From positions 41,924,192-41,988,191 of the forward strand of contig OY755251.1 in assembly GCA_963576725.1 (NCBI GenBank): a stretch of DNA of 64,000 nt, written 5' to 3'. The notes beneath the pieces are model-generated. The model saw nothing but the letters and a program-made list of their open reading frames with translations. It did not search any database and was not told where the DNA came from. The stretch is from Azorinus chamasolen (Eukaryota > Mollusca > Bivalvia > Cardiida > Solecurtidae). Below, piece after piece: positions 12,618 to 24,164 of this stretch (position 1 is its first letter; each line of letters opens with the position of its first letter). The translations under genes and the position numbers were made by a program.

Positions 12618-12935
12618 CCGACGTCCAGTTTGTTTGTTTGTATAGTTATATCACGACGTCCTGTTTGTTTGTATAGTTATATCACGACGTCCTGTTTGTT
12701 TGTTTGTATAGTTATATCACGACGTCCTGTTTGTTTGTTTGTACAGTTCAATCACGACGTCCAGTTTGTTTGTTTGTATAGTTATATCACGACGTCCTGT
12801 TTGTTTGTTTGTATAGTTATATCACGACGTCCTGTTTGTTTGTTGTATAGTTATATCACGACGTCCTGTTTGTTTGTTTGTACAGTTCTATCACGACGTC
12901 CAGTTTGTTTGTTTGTGCAGTTCTATCACGACCTT
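12618..12935. repeat. 35-bp minisatellite, about 9 copies
   Basis: Unit GACGTCCTGTTTGTTTGTTT + GTATAGTTATATCAC. The 145-codon open frame through it is a by-product of the repeat. 12936-13315 has no recognised feature. Confidence 0.96.
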
Positions 12936-13315
12936 CAGCTAATTATAAATGGAGGAAGACCTCCGACGATTTTCTATGTGCGGAACAAATTGCACGCACA
13001 GAACTACCTCGAGGGCCCCCATTCTGAATATTGATTAAAAAATTGCATCAAAATTTATCATAAAATTATTTTAAGACAAACAGTGCATACCCTGATCTGG
13101 GTTTACACAATTTTCAAACGTCTTATATACTCTGTCCTAGCACTTTTAAGATTACGTTTATAATGAACCATTCATGTGTTTAAGTCACAGACTTATTACA
13201 AGTAACAGGTAAGAGAAAGGAGAAAGGAGAAAAATAATGATTTAGGAAAACGAAGAGGAAAAGAAGAAATAATAAGGAGAAAACTAGTACGACATGGATA
13301 GGTTCAGAGACATAC

Positions 13316-13422
13316 TCTAGTGCCAGTCTTTCGAAGCACTGCATAATTTGCTGGTCTGTACTAATGGGATCACGTTGTAACCATCGCTTTAGGTATTGGC
13401 TGTTGTAGTACTCCCAGACTTC
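13316..13422 (-). CDS. SLC9A-like: NHE exon 15: YLKRWLQR, start of tail
   Basis: 107-nt exon, phase 0 in, phase 2 out. Acceptor TGATTTCAG, donor GTATGT. It reads EVWEYYNSQYLKRWLQRDPI then a helical-looking stretch ending CFERLALE (last codon split). Family counterpart: DKF--FD-KYLRKLL-R followed by an amphipathic helix. It follows HYIR of exon 14 in phase. Later exons of the poorly conserved tail were searched for by eye on the minus strand of 1-13315 and not recognised. Confidence 0.88.
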
Positions 13423-13544
13423 CTGAAATCATTACAAAACATGTCTGCAAAATGCGACAGAAATTATAGTAATTTCTGGAGAAATTGTAATAAAGTCTTG
13501 TCAATACGTTCAGTAAAATCCTATAGAAATTATATGACGGAGAG

Positions 13545-14572
13545 TATCTCAGTCTCTCATCAGTATATCAGTGTCTGATCGGTATCTTAGTGTCTCATCA
13601 GTATCTCAGTGTCTCATTAGTATCTCAGCGTCTCATCAGTATCTCAGTGTCTCATTAGTATCTCAGTGTCTCATTAGTATCTCAGTGTCTCATCAGTATC
13701 TCAGTGTCTCATTAGTATCTCAGTGTCTCATCAGTATCTCAGTGTCTCATTAGTATCTCAGTGTCTCATCAGATCTCAGCGTCTCATCAGTATCTCAGTG
13801 TCTCCGTGTATCTCAGTGTCTCCAAGTTTCTAAGTGTATCATCAATATTTCAGTGTCTGATCAGTATCTCAGTGTCTCGTTAGTATCTCAGTGTCTCATT
13901 AGTATCTCAGTGTCTCATTAGTATCTCAGTGTCTCATCAGTATCTCAGTGTCTGATCGGTATCTTAGTGTCTCATCAGTATCTCAGTGACGCCGAGTATC
14001 TCAGTGTCTGATCAGTATCTCAATGTGTGATCAGTATCTCAGCGTCTGATAAGTATATCAGTGTCTTGTCTGTATCTCAGTGTCGCCGAGTATCTCAGTG
14101 TCTCATCATTGTCTTATCCATACCTCAGTGTCTCAGCAGTATATCAGTATCTCATTGTCTGATCAGAATCTCAGTGTCTCATCAGTATTTCAGCGTCTGA
14201 TATGTATCTCAATGTCTGATCGGTATCTCAGTGTCTTATCTGTATCTCAGTGTATCATCAGTATATCAGTGCCTTATCTATATCTCAGTGTCGCCGAGTA
14301 TCTCAGTGTCGCCGAGTATCTCAGTGTCGCCGAGTATCACAGTGTCGCCGAGTATCTCAGTGCCTCATCTGTATCTCAGTGTCGCCGAGTATCTCAGTGT
14401 CGCCGAGTATCACAGTGTCTCATCTGTATCTCAGTGTCGCCGAGTATCTCAGTGTCGCCGAGTATCTCAGTGTCGCCGAGTATCTCAGTGCCTTATCTGT
14501 ATCTCAGTGTCGCCGAGTATCTCAGTGTCGCCGAGTATCTCAGTGTCGCCGAGTATCACAGTGTCTCATCAG
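13545..14572. repeat. Two-phase minisatellite: 19-bp then 18-bp units
   Basis: 13545-14090 is mainly AGTATCTCAGTGTCTCATT (19 bp). From about 14080 the unit becomes mainly CAGTGTCGCCGAGTATCT (18 bp), with blocks of both interleaved. The array lies in the intron between exons 15 and 14. Open frames of 115-179 codons here only reflect the repeat. Confidence 0.96.
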
Positions 14573-14579
14573 GACTAAA

Positions 14580-15264
14580 ACTGTTTTTCATTCGGTCAAT
14601 AGTTCTCAAGTAGTGAAAATTCCATCAGCTCCAAATTTGAGCTGCCATTATTTTTTCACAGCGGTGCTATCAGGGTTTAAATCAACAAACATCAACAAAC
14701 ATACGAAGAAACGAAAGTTTAAAAAATGCACATGTGTTTTTACTACGGACACGGAGTGCGGACTGCTATGCCAGTGTCTTTTTAGATAAGGACAACAAAC
14801 CGGACAGATCACAATTCTGCATTACTCATTTTAAATATATGCACACTAATTACAAATAGTGCCGTCGGCTGAAATTCTCAAAGCCAAATTTTCCTTAAAA
14901 ATCCACGTAAAATAGAGTGTCAAATTCACCTTTAGCCTGCAAATCGTTTTCTTTTAATGAAACACTGATTTATCTTCGACACGCAGTTCCTGGAGCTTCC
15001 AACAAGATGCGATCCCCGTGTCTTTTTAAAATTCCTATAGGAGCCGTCTGATCAGAATCTGTTCTATTTGCATATGAATTCATATAAATCTGTTTCTACA
15101 GTCTCTGCCCTGATAAAAGGTCCGTTGTTCATAGAACCGGTATAAAGTGGACTTAACCACTTACTATTCAAGATGTCATTATACATTTATCTTACATAAA
15201 TATTCATAGAGTAAAGGGTTAACAAACTATGTGCGACTTAAGATGTGTGTAGAATGCAACTCAC
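14580..15264. other. Unassigned intron sequence
   Basis: A MITE half-core lies at 15033-15070 (GGAGCCGTCTGATCAGAATC) and a TATTCATAGAGTAAAGGGTTAA terminus near 15200-15222. No other feature seen. Confidence 0.6.
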
Positions 15265-15420
15265 TCGGATATAATGTTCACCTCTCTGACCAATGATTTC
15301 TTCCATCCCTGCCATCACGTGATCTGTTACGTGTAAGTTGATCTCCTCGCCAATTTGTACCTTTCGAGTTTCCTCCATCCTTACTCGTAACAATTTTACA
15401 AGCGGCTTTATAGTTCCACC
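15265..15420 (-). CDS. SLC9A-like: NHE exon 14: GGTIKPLV...DHVMAGMEEI
   Basis: 156-nt, 52 codons, phase 0 at both ends. Acceptor ACACTGCAG, donor GTGAGT. It begins GGTIKPLVKLLRVRMEETRK and continues EEINLHVTDHVMAGMEEIIG to HYIR. It marks the end of the membrane domain and the juxtamembrane cytoplasmic region (family: G-TI-PLV--L-V, DH---GIEDI-G--GH). The basic stretch is the kind of region that binds regulators in NHEs; no regulator site is claimed. Confidence 0.97.
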
Positions 15421-15628
15421 CTGCAGTGTATATGTTCGGTTATATATTTTAGATATCTCGAGATAGATGCATAAAATCAAATTGTCTAGAATATAACTGA
15501 TACTAACAAATAGGTCATAAACATTAAAACACAGCTGACATTTCTATAAAGCTTTCGCCGTATTAGGAACATTTTAAGAACATCTTATCAGATCTTATTT
15601 TTGCAAGCTTTTTACAAGGTTTACTCAC

Positions 15629-15754
15629 CTGTATAAAGACAGTGAAGAAAATGACGATGAGGGTTGTGATGAGGAAATGACCCTTGGGAAGGTTTTCTTG
15701 GGACAGAACATCCACCAGTGAAAATGCCACAGCGCCCCGGAGTCCACCATAAGC
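15629..15754 (-). CDS. SLC9A-like: NHE exon 13: AYGGLRGAVAFSLV
   Basis: 126-nt, exactly 42 codons, phase 0 at both ends. Acceptor TTTCTACAG, donor GTGAGT. It starts AYGGLRGAVAFSLVDVLSQE and ends LIVIFFTVFIQ. This is the best family signature in the window; the Arg of GLRG is conserved throughout NHEs. A 208-nt intron separates it from exon 14. Confidence 0.98.
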
Positions 15755-15834
15755 CTGTAGAAAATGGAACAGAAAGCATTAATGTAAATGAAATGTTTGT
15801 TGAAAAGTGTGACCTGAATTCTAAAGATGTACTC

Positions 15835-16200
15835 ACACACCAACTTTAGCATTCCTACCTAATGTAATATAGGAGATAAGTTCCGGACAAGCATTTTCTA
15901 TAGTTCAGGTCAAGGTCAATGTCACAGAGACCTGAAAACTATATGCGACACTCCACCATCCCAATAGGTTCTCACACACCAAGATTGACATTCCCTCCTC
16001 AAACAATATAGGAGATACGCTCCGGACAATGTGTACAACATGTTTTTTCTATAGTTCAGGTTAGCGGTCAAGGTCAAGGTTACAGAGACTTGAAAATGGT
16101 ACGACGCACTCCGCTCTCATAAAATGTACTCAAACACAAACTTTGGCATTCCTACCCCAAACAATATAGGAGATGAGCTCTGGACAAGGTGCACGTGGAC
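15835..16200. repeat. About 135-bp diverged tandem dispersed repeat, about 2.5 copies
   Basis: Each unit has ACACCAA-TTT-GCATTCCTAC, ATATAGGAGAT, CTCCGGACAA, ATAGTTCAGG, GGTCAAGGTCA and ACAGAGACCTGAAAA in that order. This arrangement is a familiar dispersed repeat type in bivalve DNA (from general knowledge, not checked). Confidence 0.7.
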
Positions 16201-16539
16201 ACTGATACACGCACGCCGCACGCAAACACACACATACAGAACCAAACTTATACAGACAGCTCCGTTTAGAGTTTTTGCATATAATTGGCCTGCATATAGC
16301 TTCCACTTGTTCTAAATCCCCACATGCAGTTGACATTTGATAGGTGCTCGTGTAAACACCGTCTGATCAAGGTCTCCTCTATTTTCGTATAGACTAATAT
16401 AGACATGAGTCTGCAGTATTTTGTTCATTTGTCATTGTAAAACTTCAGGTAATTAACCTCTAAGTCATCATTTCTTACACGAATGGTCACGGAGTAAACG
16501 GTTAATGCTGGGCATGGCTTCATATAGGACGACATTCAT

Positions 16540-16676
16540 CAAGATGCTCCCCTAGGAGCTTTAAGGAAGGGCAAAAGTTCAACAGAAAACTTCGTTTAGA
16601 GCTCATTGCATCACTTTCTTTCTGCTTTTAGTAGCAGTCAGCTTTATCAGACATCCATGTTTATTCATTAAGTGTT

Positions 16677-16680
<4 letters not shown>
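16540..16680. repeat. Diverged MITE hairpin core
   Basis: CTCCCCTAGGAGCTTTAAGG ... TTTCTGCTTTTAGTAGCAGTC resembles the hairpin cores of the Tc1-like MITEs in strongly diverged form. It is followed by the AG tract. Confidence 0.45.

Positions 16681-16683
<3 letters not shown>

Positions 16684-16737
<54 letters not shown>
16684..16737. repeat. (AG)n microsatellite
   Basis: About 26 uninterrupted AG dinucleotides, ending in AGAGGG. Confidence 0.99.
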
Positions 16738-16739
<2 letters not shown>

Positions 16740-16996
16740 CTATTGGAAACAAACATGCCATGAGAGTTAAATTGTCTGACAATATAGCCGTCTTATCAAA
16801 TCAATGGATACCTAGTCGATACAAAGCAATTAGAATTCTGTCTACAGGTTTTTTAATATATCAAAATGTCTTTCAGGAGATTTTGACTTACTGTTAAAAA
16901 GTTTGCAATCGCAAAGTTTGACTCATATTAGATTGTTTTGATCCATATTAGACATTTATTTAGTAAAAACGTTATTTTAGGTAAAATCCCCTTACA

Positions 16997-17096
16997 TTCC
17001 GGAATACCTTCCACCGACGACAATACTCTGTATGCAAAGTCATAGACAAGTGTGTTTATGGAGTAAAGGGTTGTCGTCGGTGGAAGGTATTCCGGA
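16997..17096. repeat. Inverted repeat: perfect 26-bp arms, 48-nt loop
   Basis: Arm TTCCGGAATACCTTCCACCG ACGACA is exactly mirrored at 17071-17096. The loop carries TTTATGGAGTAAAGGG, a terminus shared with the TTAA-type MITEs, so the structure may be a MITE fragment caught in a new palindrome. Confidence 0.93.
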
Positions 17097-17373
17097 ACGA
17101 TACAGTTTTACAAAACAATTAATGTAAATTGGCTCGTTGTGTGATGTTTAATTATTTTACAAGATTGCCGAGATTACAATTACTTTAATCAGGGTAGACT
17201 GTTATATACAAGTCGTCCCTCAAGCCCACGTCTGTGTTGAATGTTATCTGTTTTATAATGATTAACGCTTCATAGATAATTGATGTTTTAACAGAATTGA
17301 GTCTAAACAGAGTTTTAGTTGTTTTAAAGCAATTGCCTTTACTGTGATATCACGTTCTTAATATGTAAACATG

Positions 17374-19959
17374 TTTATAACATAACACGTGGCTTCAGCG
17401 TGACGTAACACTATCATTTATTTTTTGATAATCATGGGCATATAATCACTAGTGAATAACATTCGAACGACCGAATGACATTCGAACGATTCATACGCGC
17501 TGTCAAAACAAACAAACTGGCGGACGGTGGTCGACCTACCTGTCCACGATTGAGTCACGATAGATGGCAAAGGATTGTTGGCACTTGCGCCTTAATTTCG
17601 ATAAAATAATACAATTTGGAATCGCTGTCAGGAATCATATACAAAATGTATGCCAAAAAAGACCTACCAGCTACTCTGACCCATACAATCAATTCTACAT
17701 TTAAATTAAAATGCCTCCTCAACTTTGCATTTTCTTCACCGCATGTCCTTTTGTTTATGCAGATTTCTACTCATACAAATATCTCATCAATCAACAACAA
17801 TAGTCATCTGAATCCAGCACAGCACAAACATATTTCAAATATGCTATACTCACTAACTCAGCTGATCGCGAAAATCTTCCTCCTGTTCCAACACATTTTA
17901 TGCAGCAGTTCGTACTGAATCTTTTGTCCATTTCAAACATTTTCACTGAACTTGAATCGAGATTTTTTTTCTCGGTGGAAATGTCGATGTCCATGTGTAT
18001 ACATACAACACTAATGAAGGGCTTAATATACCAAAACGAAGGCGCATTTCGAATCCCATTAACAGTGAGTGTCGGACGTGTTGGCGACTACAGGTATGTA
18101 GGTCTTCATGTAAATGGCGCGCTTTACATAGACACATGTTGTGTACAATGACGTCATAATGTGACGTGTTTGTAACTATGTATGTCGAAACTGTAACTCA
18201 AAAATTATTTTGACGTGTTTCTGTATGTTTTTGTATCATAAACTATCACAGTTAAATTGAATACCAGAGAGGTCTGAATTAGATCCTGGTTGATATGACA
18301 GTAAGTAAAAAATAAAGTTGGAAAATTTGGACCTACTTTGTCCCAGTTACCTAGCGAACCTAATAACACCTTTCATTCATCATTTCTATATGTAAGGAGA
18401 ATTTATAACAATCCACGTTACTGCTGAAATATTGGCTGCAAATAACATTTGTGTGTGTTATGTTATAAATAGGATCTTGCATTCGTGTTCATGATTATTG
18501 GATTTATTAAATTCGTCTTTTTAAAACGATAAAAAAAACTCGCTAAAGCTCGTTTTTTATCGTTTTAAAAAGACTCATTTAATAAATCCAATAATCAAGA
18601 ACACTCATGTAAGATCCTCTATATATATGTTCCTATGTGTAACTTATCTGACATAGTTTTTATTTTTATATTACTTTTATAGTCTCTCATAACTCATTTG
18701 TGAGTGGTTTTGTACCTTTGTGAAATAGAGGTTCTTGATTATTGGATTTATTAAATGAGTCTTTTTAAAACGATAAAAAACGAGCTTTAGCGAGTTTTTT
18801 TTATCGTTTTAAAAAGACGAATTTAATAAATCCAATAATCATGAACACGAATGCAAGATCCTATTTATAACATAACACACACAAATGTTATTTGCAGCCA
18901 ATATTTCAGCAGTAACGTGGATTGTTATAAATTCTCCTTACATATAGAAATGATGAATGAAAGGTGTTATTAGGTTCGCTAGGTAACTGGGACAAAGTAG
19001 GTCCAAATTTTCCAACTTTATTTTTTACTTACTGTCATATCAACCAGGATCTAATTCAGACCTCTCTGGTATTCAATTTAACTGTGATAGTTTATGATAC
19101 AAAAACATACAGAAACACGTCAAAATAATTTTTGAGTTACAGTTTCGACATACATAGTTACAAACACGTCACATTATGACGTCATTGTACACAACATGTG
19201 TCTATGTAAAGCGCGCCATTTACATGAAGACCTACATACCTGTAGTCGCCAACACGTCCGACACTCACTGTTAATGGGATTCGAAATGCGCCTTCGTTTT
19301 GGTATATTAAGCCCTTCATTAGTGTTGTATGTATACACATGGACATCGACATTTCCACCGAGAAAAAAAATCTCGATTCAAGTTCAGTGAAAATGTTTGA
19401 AATGGACAAAAGATTCAGTACGAACTGCTGCATAAAATGTGTTGGAACAGGAGGAAGATTTTCGCGATCAGCTGAGTTAGTGAGTATAGCATATTTGAAA
19501 TATGTTTGTGCTGTGCTGGATTCAGATGACTATTGTTGTTGATTGATGAGATATTTGTATGAGTAGAAATCTGCATAAACAAAAGGACATGCGGTGAAGA
19601 AAATGCAAAGTTGAGGAGGCATTTTAATTTAAATGTAGAATTGATTGTATGGGTCAGAGTAGCTGGTAGGTCTTTTTTGGCATACATTTTGTATATGATT
19701 CCTGACAGCGATTACAATTTGTATTATTTTATCGAAATTAAGGCGCAAGTGCCAACAATCCTTTGCCATCTATCGTGACTCAATCGTGGACAGGTAGGTC
19801 GACCACCGTCCGCCAGTTTGTTTGTTTTGACAGCGCGTATGAATCGTTCGAATGTCATTCGGTCGTTCGAATGTTATTCACTAGTGATTATATGCCCATG
19901 ATTATCAAAAAATAAATGATAGTGTTACGTCACGCTGAAACCACGTGTTATGTTATAAA
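17374..19959. mobile_element. 2,586-bp near-perfect palindrome (long-TIR/foldback element)
   Basis: Arms 17374-18602 and 18731-19959 are the same length (1,229 bp) and pair without net indels: start and end coordinates all sum to 37333. Only a few substitutions were seen (17393 GGCTTC against GGTTTC; a change near 17622 that removes an ATG). The 128-bp spacer is unique. Each arm holds a 1,096-bp unit (17374-18469) with its own 15-bp TIR TTTATAACATAACAC, plus a hairpin element (18472-18615). The arm ends coincide with the unit's TIR, and homology stops there, so the whole may be one mobile foldback element or an inverted duplication of a MITE. Short open frames (83 and 64 codons) are identical in both arms but have no recognisable function. 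Confidence 0.92.
18472..18615. repeat. Hairpin element with CTCGCTAAAGCTCG tip
   Basis: Arms of about 55 bp (TTCATGATTATTGGATTTAT ... mirrored to AATCAAGAAC) close on the tip ACTCGCTAAAGCTCGTT. The terminal AGGATCTTGC / GTAAGATCCTCT pair outside the arms matches the ends of the hairpin at 34245-34389. A mirrored copy, missing its inner end, lies at 18731-18862. Confidence 0.88.
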
Positions 19960-20077
19960 TAATCATATGCTTTTATGTATATTTTATTTGCAATGTACAT
20001 TAGTGAGACTTAAATAAATTATCTGTCTGTCTGTCTTTCCCTACAGAATATTTTTGCACGATTTGATTAATACAATA

Positions 20078-20118
20078 CCCCCCCCCCCCCCACACACACA
20101 CACACACTCACACACATA
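20078..20118. repeat. C-tract and (CA)n microsatellite
   Basis: A run of 15 C followed by CA repeats; a GTCTGTCTGTCT run precedes it near 20025. Confidence 0.97.
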
Positions 20119-20199
20119 CATAGCAAAAACAAAATCTAATTGTAAAGGGTTTCATTACAGGATGTTCTCCAAACGAAACAGACAACGTGTATAGATGAG

Positions 20200-21395
20200 C
20201 AAAGTATATTGCAATCACAGGCCACCACCGAGTTACCATGGCAACCAGCACTTTTGAAACACCTGCCATTTTGAAACATCTGGTAAACTCTCTTGTTACA
20301 TCGAAAATAGACTACTGCAATTCACTGCTGCATGGAATTTCAAACAACTCACTGCGGAAATTTCAAAGAGTGCATAATACAGCAGCCCGCATCATAACCA
20401 GAACTCCTCGATATGATCATATCACGCCGGTTTTGAAGGAACTTCACTGGCTTCCGGTTCAACATCGGATTGAATTCAAAATTCTGACTCTTACGTATAA
20501 AGCCATGCACAATGAATCTCCCAAGTACATTGTCGACATGCTTGACGTATACAGGCCGCACAGAGAGTTAAGGTCAGCAAATAGATCATTGTCGTCGGTT
20601 GTGCCAAAAAGTCGTAAAGTAAAATACGGTGAGAGAAGTTTCATGCATGCAGCTCCGAAACTTTGGAATGCTCTACCTTCAGGCATTAGAGACGCAAGGT
20701 CACTGGCATGTTTCAAAAGGTGCCTGAAAACGCATTTTTTAACATTTGTTACTATGACAGTTTTGTTCAGAATAGGAATGGCTTTCAGCCAACCTATTAA
20801 GCTAACAGGTTACCCAATAGTCATGTACAGTGGCAACTAAGCTAAGGATAGGAATGGCTTTCAGTCAACCTGTTAAGCTAACAGTTGACCCAGTAGTCCC
20901 GTACAGTGGCAACTGAGTTTAGGATAGGAATGGCTTTCAGCCAACCTATCAAGCTAACAGTTGACCCAACAGTCAAATAAATGGAATGATTTTCAGTCAG
21001 CCCATTTATTCTAATTTATGATATTGATGAGCATGGCTTTCAGTCAACTTGTCTGTATCAAGTTTTGTTAATACAGATTATTCAAATTTATGATATTGAT
21101 GAGCATGGCTTTCAGTCAACTTGTCTGTATCAAGTTTGTTAATACAGTTTATGCTATTCCTTGCGGATAGTGATTTCATATCTATTGTATATCTTTTGCA
21201 TATATTTCACTGACCGGATGGAAAATCATGTAGTTCCTTCCGGCTAGTGATTTAATATATATTGTACATCTTTCATTGTCTGGATAGATAATCATGCGGA
21301 TCGTTCCGGTTAGTGATTTCATCCATGTGAAGCGCTTTTGAACGCACATAGTGTGAAAAGAGCGCTATATAAATGTGGTATAATAATAATAATAA
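20200..21395 (+). mobile_element. 5'-truncated LINE (CR1/L2-like), 3' part
   Basis: 20238-20840 encodes the C-terminal reverse-transcriptase region of a non-LTR retrotransposon: SKIDYCNSLLHGI, FQRVHNTAARIIT, PVLKELHWLPVQHRI, FKILTLTYKAMH and AAPKLWNALPSGIR are typical. The catalytic core is missing, so the copy is dead. A degenerate repeat around AGGAATGGCTTTCAGCCAAC (20770-21130) follows, then a 3' tail AGCGCTATATAAATGTGGTA ending in (TAA)n, the style of L2/CR1-type tails. Confidence 0.88.
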
Positions 21396-21628
21396 TAATC
21401 TGCCATTTATTTCGGGATACCCAAATACCCCTACATACCAATTTACAGAAAATCGAACAATATCTAAATGTAGGTAATTGAGAGCTCACCATTCGGTTAC
21501 TATGACAACCAATATTTTCGAAACCTCTACTAATCAATTCGGAGTAATGAAATATATCGACATACCGTTTTTAGCAAAATCGAACAATATCTAAAGTTCG
21601 ATCAATCATTCGGTTACTATGGTGGAAG

Positions 21629-21788
21629 AATGAGAAGAAGAAGAAGAAGAAGAAGAAGAAGAAGAAGAAGAAGAAGAAGAAGGAAGAAGAAGAAGAAGAA
21701 GAAGAAGAAGAAGAAGACAAGAAGACAAGAAGAAGAAGAAGAGAAAGAGGAAGAAGAAGAGAAAGAAGAAAAATAAGAAGAAAACAAA
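21629..21788. repeat. (AAG)n microsatellite, interrupted
   Basis: A long AAG run with ACAAG and GAAAG interruptions. The polyserine/polyphenylalanine open frames on the other strand are artefacts. Confidence 0.99.
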
Positions 21789-21946
21789 GTAACGGAGTAC
21801 AATAGAACAACGATCTTTATGTATTACATTTATCGTGCATTAAGCAATAACCTGCTTTTTAAGACTCCTGCCTCAACCGATTTGGAATCCGATGAGGCAT
21901 CCAACGTACACATATTATTTACTATTTAAGTAAGAAAATAACTCAC

Positions 21947-22023
21947 CATTATAAATTGCTCCTCCATGCCAATTTTCCTCACTCTGTTATTTCGATTCAA
22001 GAAGAATGTCAAGACGAATACGA
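21947..22023 (-). CDS. SLC9A-like: NHE exon 12: VVFVLTFFLNR...EEQFIM
   Basis: 77-nt exon, phase 1 in, phase 0 out. Acceptor CCTTCTGCAG, donor GTGAGT. It reads VFVLTFFLNRNNRVRKIGME then EQFIM, the segment before YGGLRGA (family: VFVLT--IN--R---L---DQFI). The 18-bp minisatellite begins about 190 bp upstream of its acceptor, and a 6.2-kb intron with the large palindrome follows. Confidence 0.96.
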
Positions 22024-22214
22024 CTGCAGAAGGAAAACATGACACAGATAAACCTCTCTAATTCGACACTCAAAAGGTATTAATGCTTAACCTCATTCTT
22101 TTAATAACTACTGATATCATGAATATTACTTAGCTGGAGTGTTATAATGGCATATGGAATGGGGGAATTTTCGGCTCTGTCAGACACTGCAGTATCCAAT
22201 CTATATAAGTTCAT

Positions 22215-23325
22215 AAGTAAACAGACCCTGACCGGATAGCAGACCCTGACCGGATAGCAGACCCTGACCGGATAGCAGACCCTGACCTGACAGAAGACCA
22301 TAACCGGATAGCAGACCCTGACCGGATAGCAGACCCTGACCGGATAGCAGACCCTGACCGGATAGCAGACCATGACCTGACCGAAGCAGACCCTGACCGG
22401 ATAGCAGACCCTGACCTGACCGGATAGCAGACCCTGGCCGGATAGCAGACCCTGACCTGACAGAAGACCCTGACCGGATAGCAGACCCTGACCGGATAGC
22501 AGACCCTGACCTGACAGCAGACCCTGACCAAATAGCAAACCCTGACCTGACAGAAGACCCTGACCGGATAGCAGACCCTGACCGGATAGCAGACCCTGAC
22601 CAGAGAGCAGACCCTGACCTGACAGAAGACCCTGAACGGATAGCAGACCCTAACCCGACAACAGACCCTGACCGGATAGCAGACCCTGACCGGACAGAAG
22701 ACCCTGACCGGATAGCAGACCCTAACCTGATAGCAGACCCTGACCGGATAGCAGACCCTGACCGGATAGCAGACCTTGACCTGACAGAAGACCATGACCT
22801 GATAGCAGACCCTGTTCTGACAGAAGACCCTGGCAAGATAGCAGACCCTGACCTGACAGAAGACCCTGACCGGATAGCAGACCCTGACCGGATAGCAGAC
22901 CCTGACCTGACAGAAGACCCTGACCGGATAGCAGACCCTGACCTGACAGAAGAACCTGACCGGATAGCAGACCCTGACCTGACAGAAGACCCTGATCGGC
23001 CAGCAGACCCTGATCTGACAGTAGACCCTGATCAGACAGCAGACCCGATCAGATAGCAGACCCTGATCAAACAGCATACCCTGATCAGACAGCAGACCCT
23101 GACCTAACATCAGACCCTGACCAGACAGCATACCCTGACCTGATAGCAGACCCTGCCCAGACAGCATACCCTGACCAGACAGCAGACCCTGACCTGACAG
23201 CAGACCCTGCCCAGACAGCATACCCTGACCTGATAGCAGACCATGACCTGACAGCATACTCTGACCAGATAGCAGACCCTGACCAGTCAGCAGACCCTGA
23301 CCAGACAGCAGACCCTGGCCTGACA
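22215..23325. repeat. 18-bp minisatellite, about 60 copies, with higher-order pattern
   Basis: Unit AGACCCTGACCGGATAGC with variants CCTGACAGA and CCAGACAGC. From 22215 to about 22980 the variants alternate in blocks of two to four; from about 22980 the CAGACAGC form takes over. The unit resembles GCAGACCCTGACCAGACGGC, half of a palindromic MITE core seen at 29994. It lies in the intron upstream of exon 12. The open frame of 348 codons is not a gene. Confidence 0.96.
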
Positions 23326-24160
23326 GCTATTTTATGAAATGGCTAAGCCTTACCTGATGAATACTCGTTTAAGAAATGTTGACATCATCGGTATACTAAG
23401 CTGGTTTTAATAATAACAGGTGGACACAGGAAGTATGTGCCATGGAAAACAATGTTTCAAAAATATACTTAAAATAAGCAAACAGATTTATCTGGATTAA
23501 CACCCATTGACATCACTTTACGGAATAAAATCAATTCGGATTCGGTTTTTGAATAAGAAGCTATTTCCTATCAAAGAAATGTTGCTGAGCAAAGTGTTAA
23601 CCTAGTAGAAAACCAATCAGTTTCGTTTAAATAATAGAAAGAGACAACCAACTTACATACTGAAATCACCGATACACAAACTGATATCAAACAGATATTG
23701 AACACATATAAGATAACATATCATTCATCTTAACATCTTTTTGCCACTACGCCGATACGTTGGAAAAGTAAGCAAATAAAAGAACGTTTTAAACTACATG
23801 TTCCACGAGTTTCAGCTAACACATCATATTTCAAAAGAACGTCCTAACTACAGGCATCACGACGAGTTTCAGCTAACACATCATATTTCAAAAGAACGTC
23901 CTAACTACAGGCATCACGACGAGTTTCTGCTAACATCACATTTCAAGAGACTAAGGGTTAATTGAAATTTACAAACAAAAGCCAACTTACTTCAATTTCA
24001 TTTAAACACTGATATAACTCATATAATATCCATTTATAAAAAAAACCTCATTCATGTATAATATCCATTTAAACAATGACATAACTCATATAATAGCCAT
24101 AGTTTAGGACATATACTCTCAAGTGTACATTTTGTAACATGGCATACCTTTGCAAATAAC
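23326..24160. repeat. Unassigned sequence with a 57-bp partial tandem
   Basis: 23800-23945 carries about 2.5 copies of a unit with AAAGAACGTCCTAACTACAG and ACGAGTTTCAGCTAACACAT. 24001-24110 has two copies of a CATATAATATCCATTTA motif. Nothing else recognised. Confidence 0.75.
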
Positions 24161-24164
24161 TTGG

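Noticed and set aside
12936..13030. Possible exon 16 of the exchanger
   Set aside because: The acceptor-like ATATTCAG is followed by a frame that stops or leaves only about 16 nt before a weak donor; no support.
1..13315. Additional protein-coding genes
   Set aside because: Short open frames (60-90 codons) here lie in arrays or MITEs or show no recognisable sequence; the missing exchanger tail exons may be here but could not be recognised.
14080..14789. Open frames of 115-179 codons
   Set aside because: All three plus-strand frames are open across an 18-bp repeat, as expected for a stop-free unit.
22211..23257. Open frames of 348, 211 and 145 codons, minus strand
   Set aside because: Three overlapping frames all follow the 18-bp minisatellite; none is a real protein.
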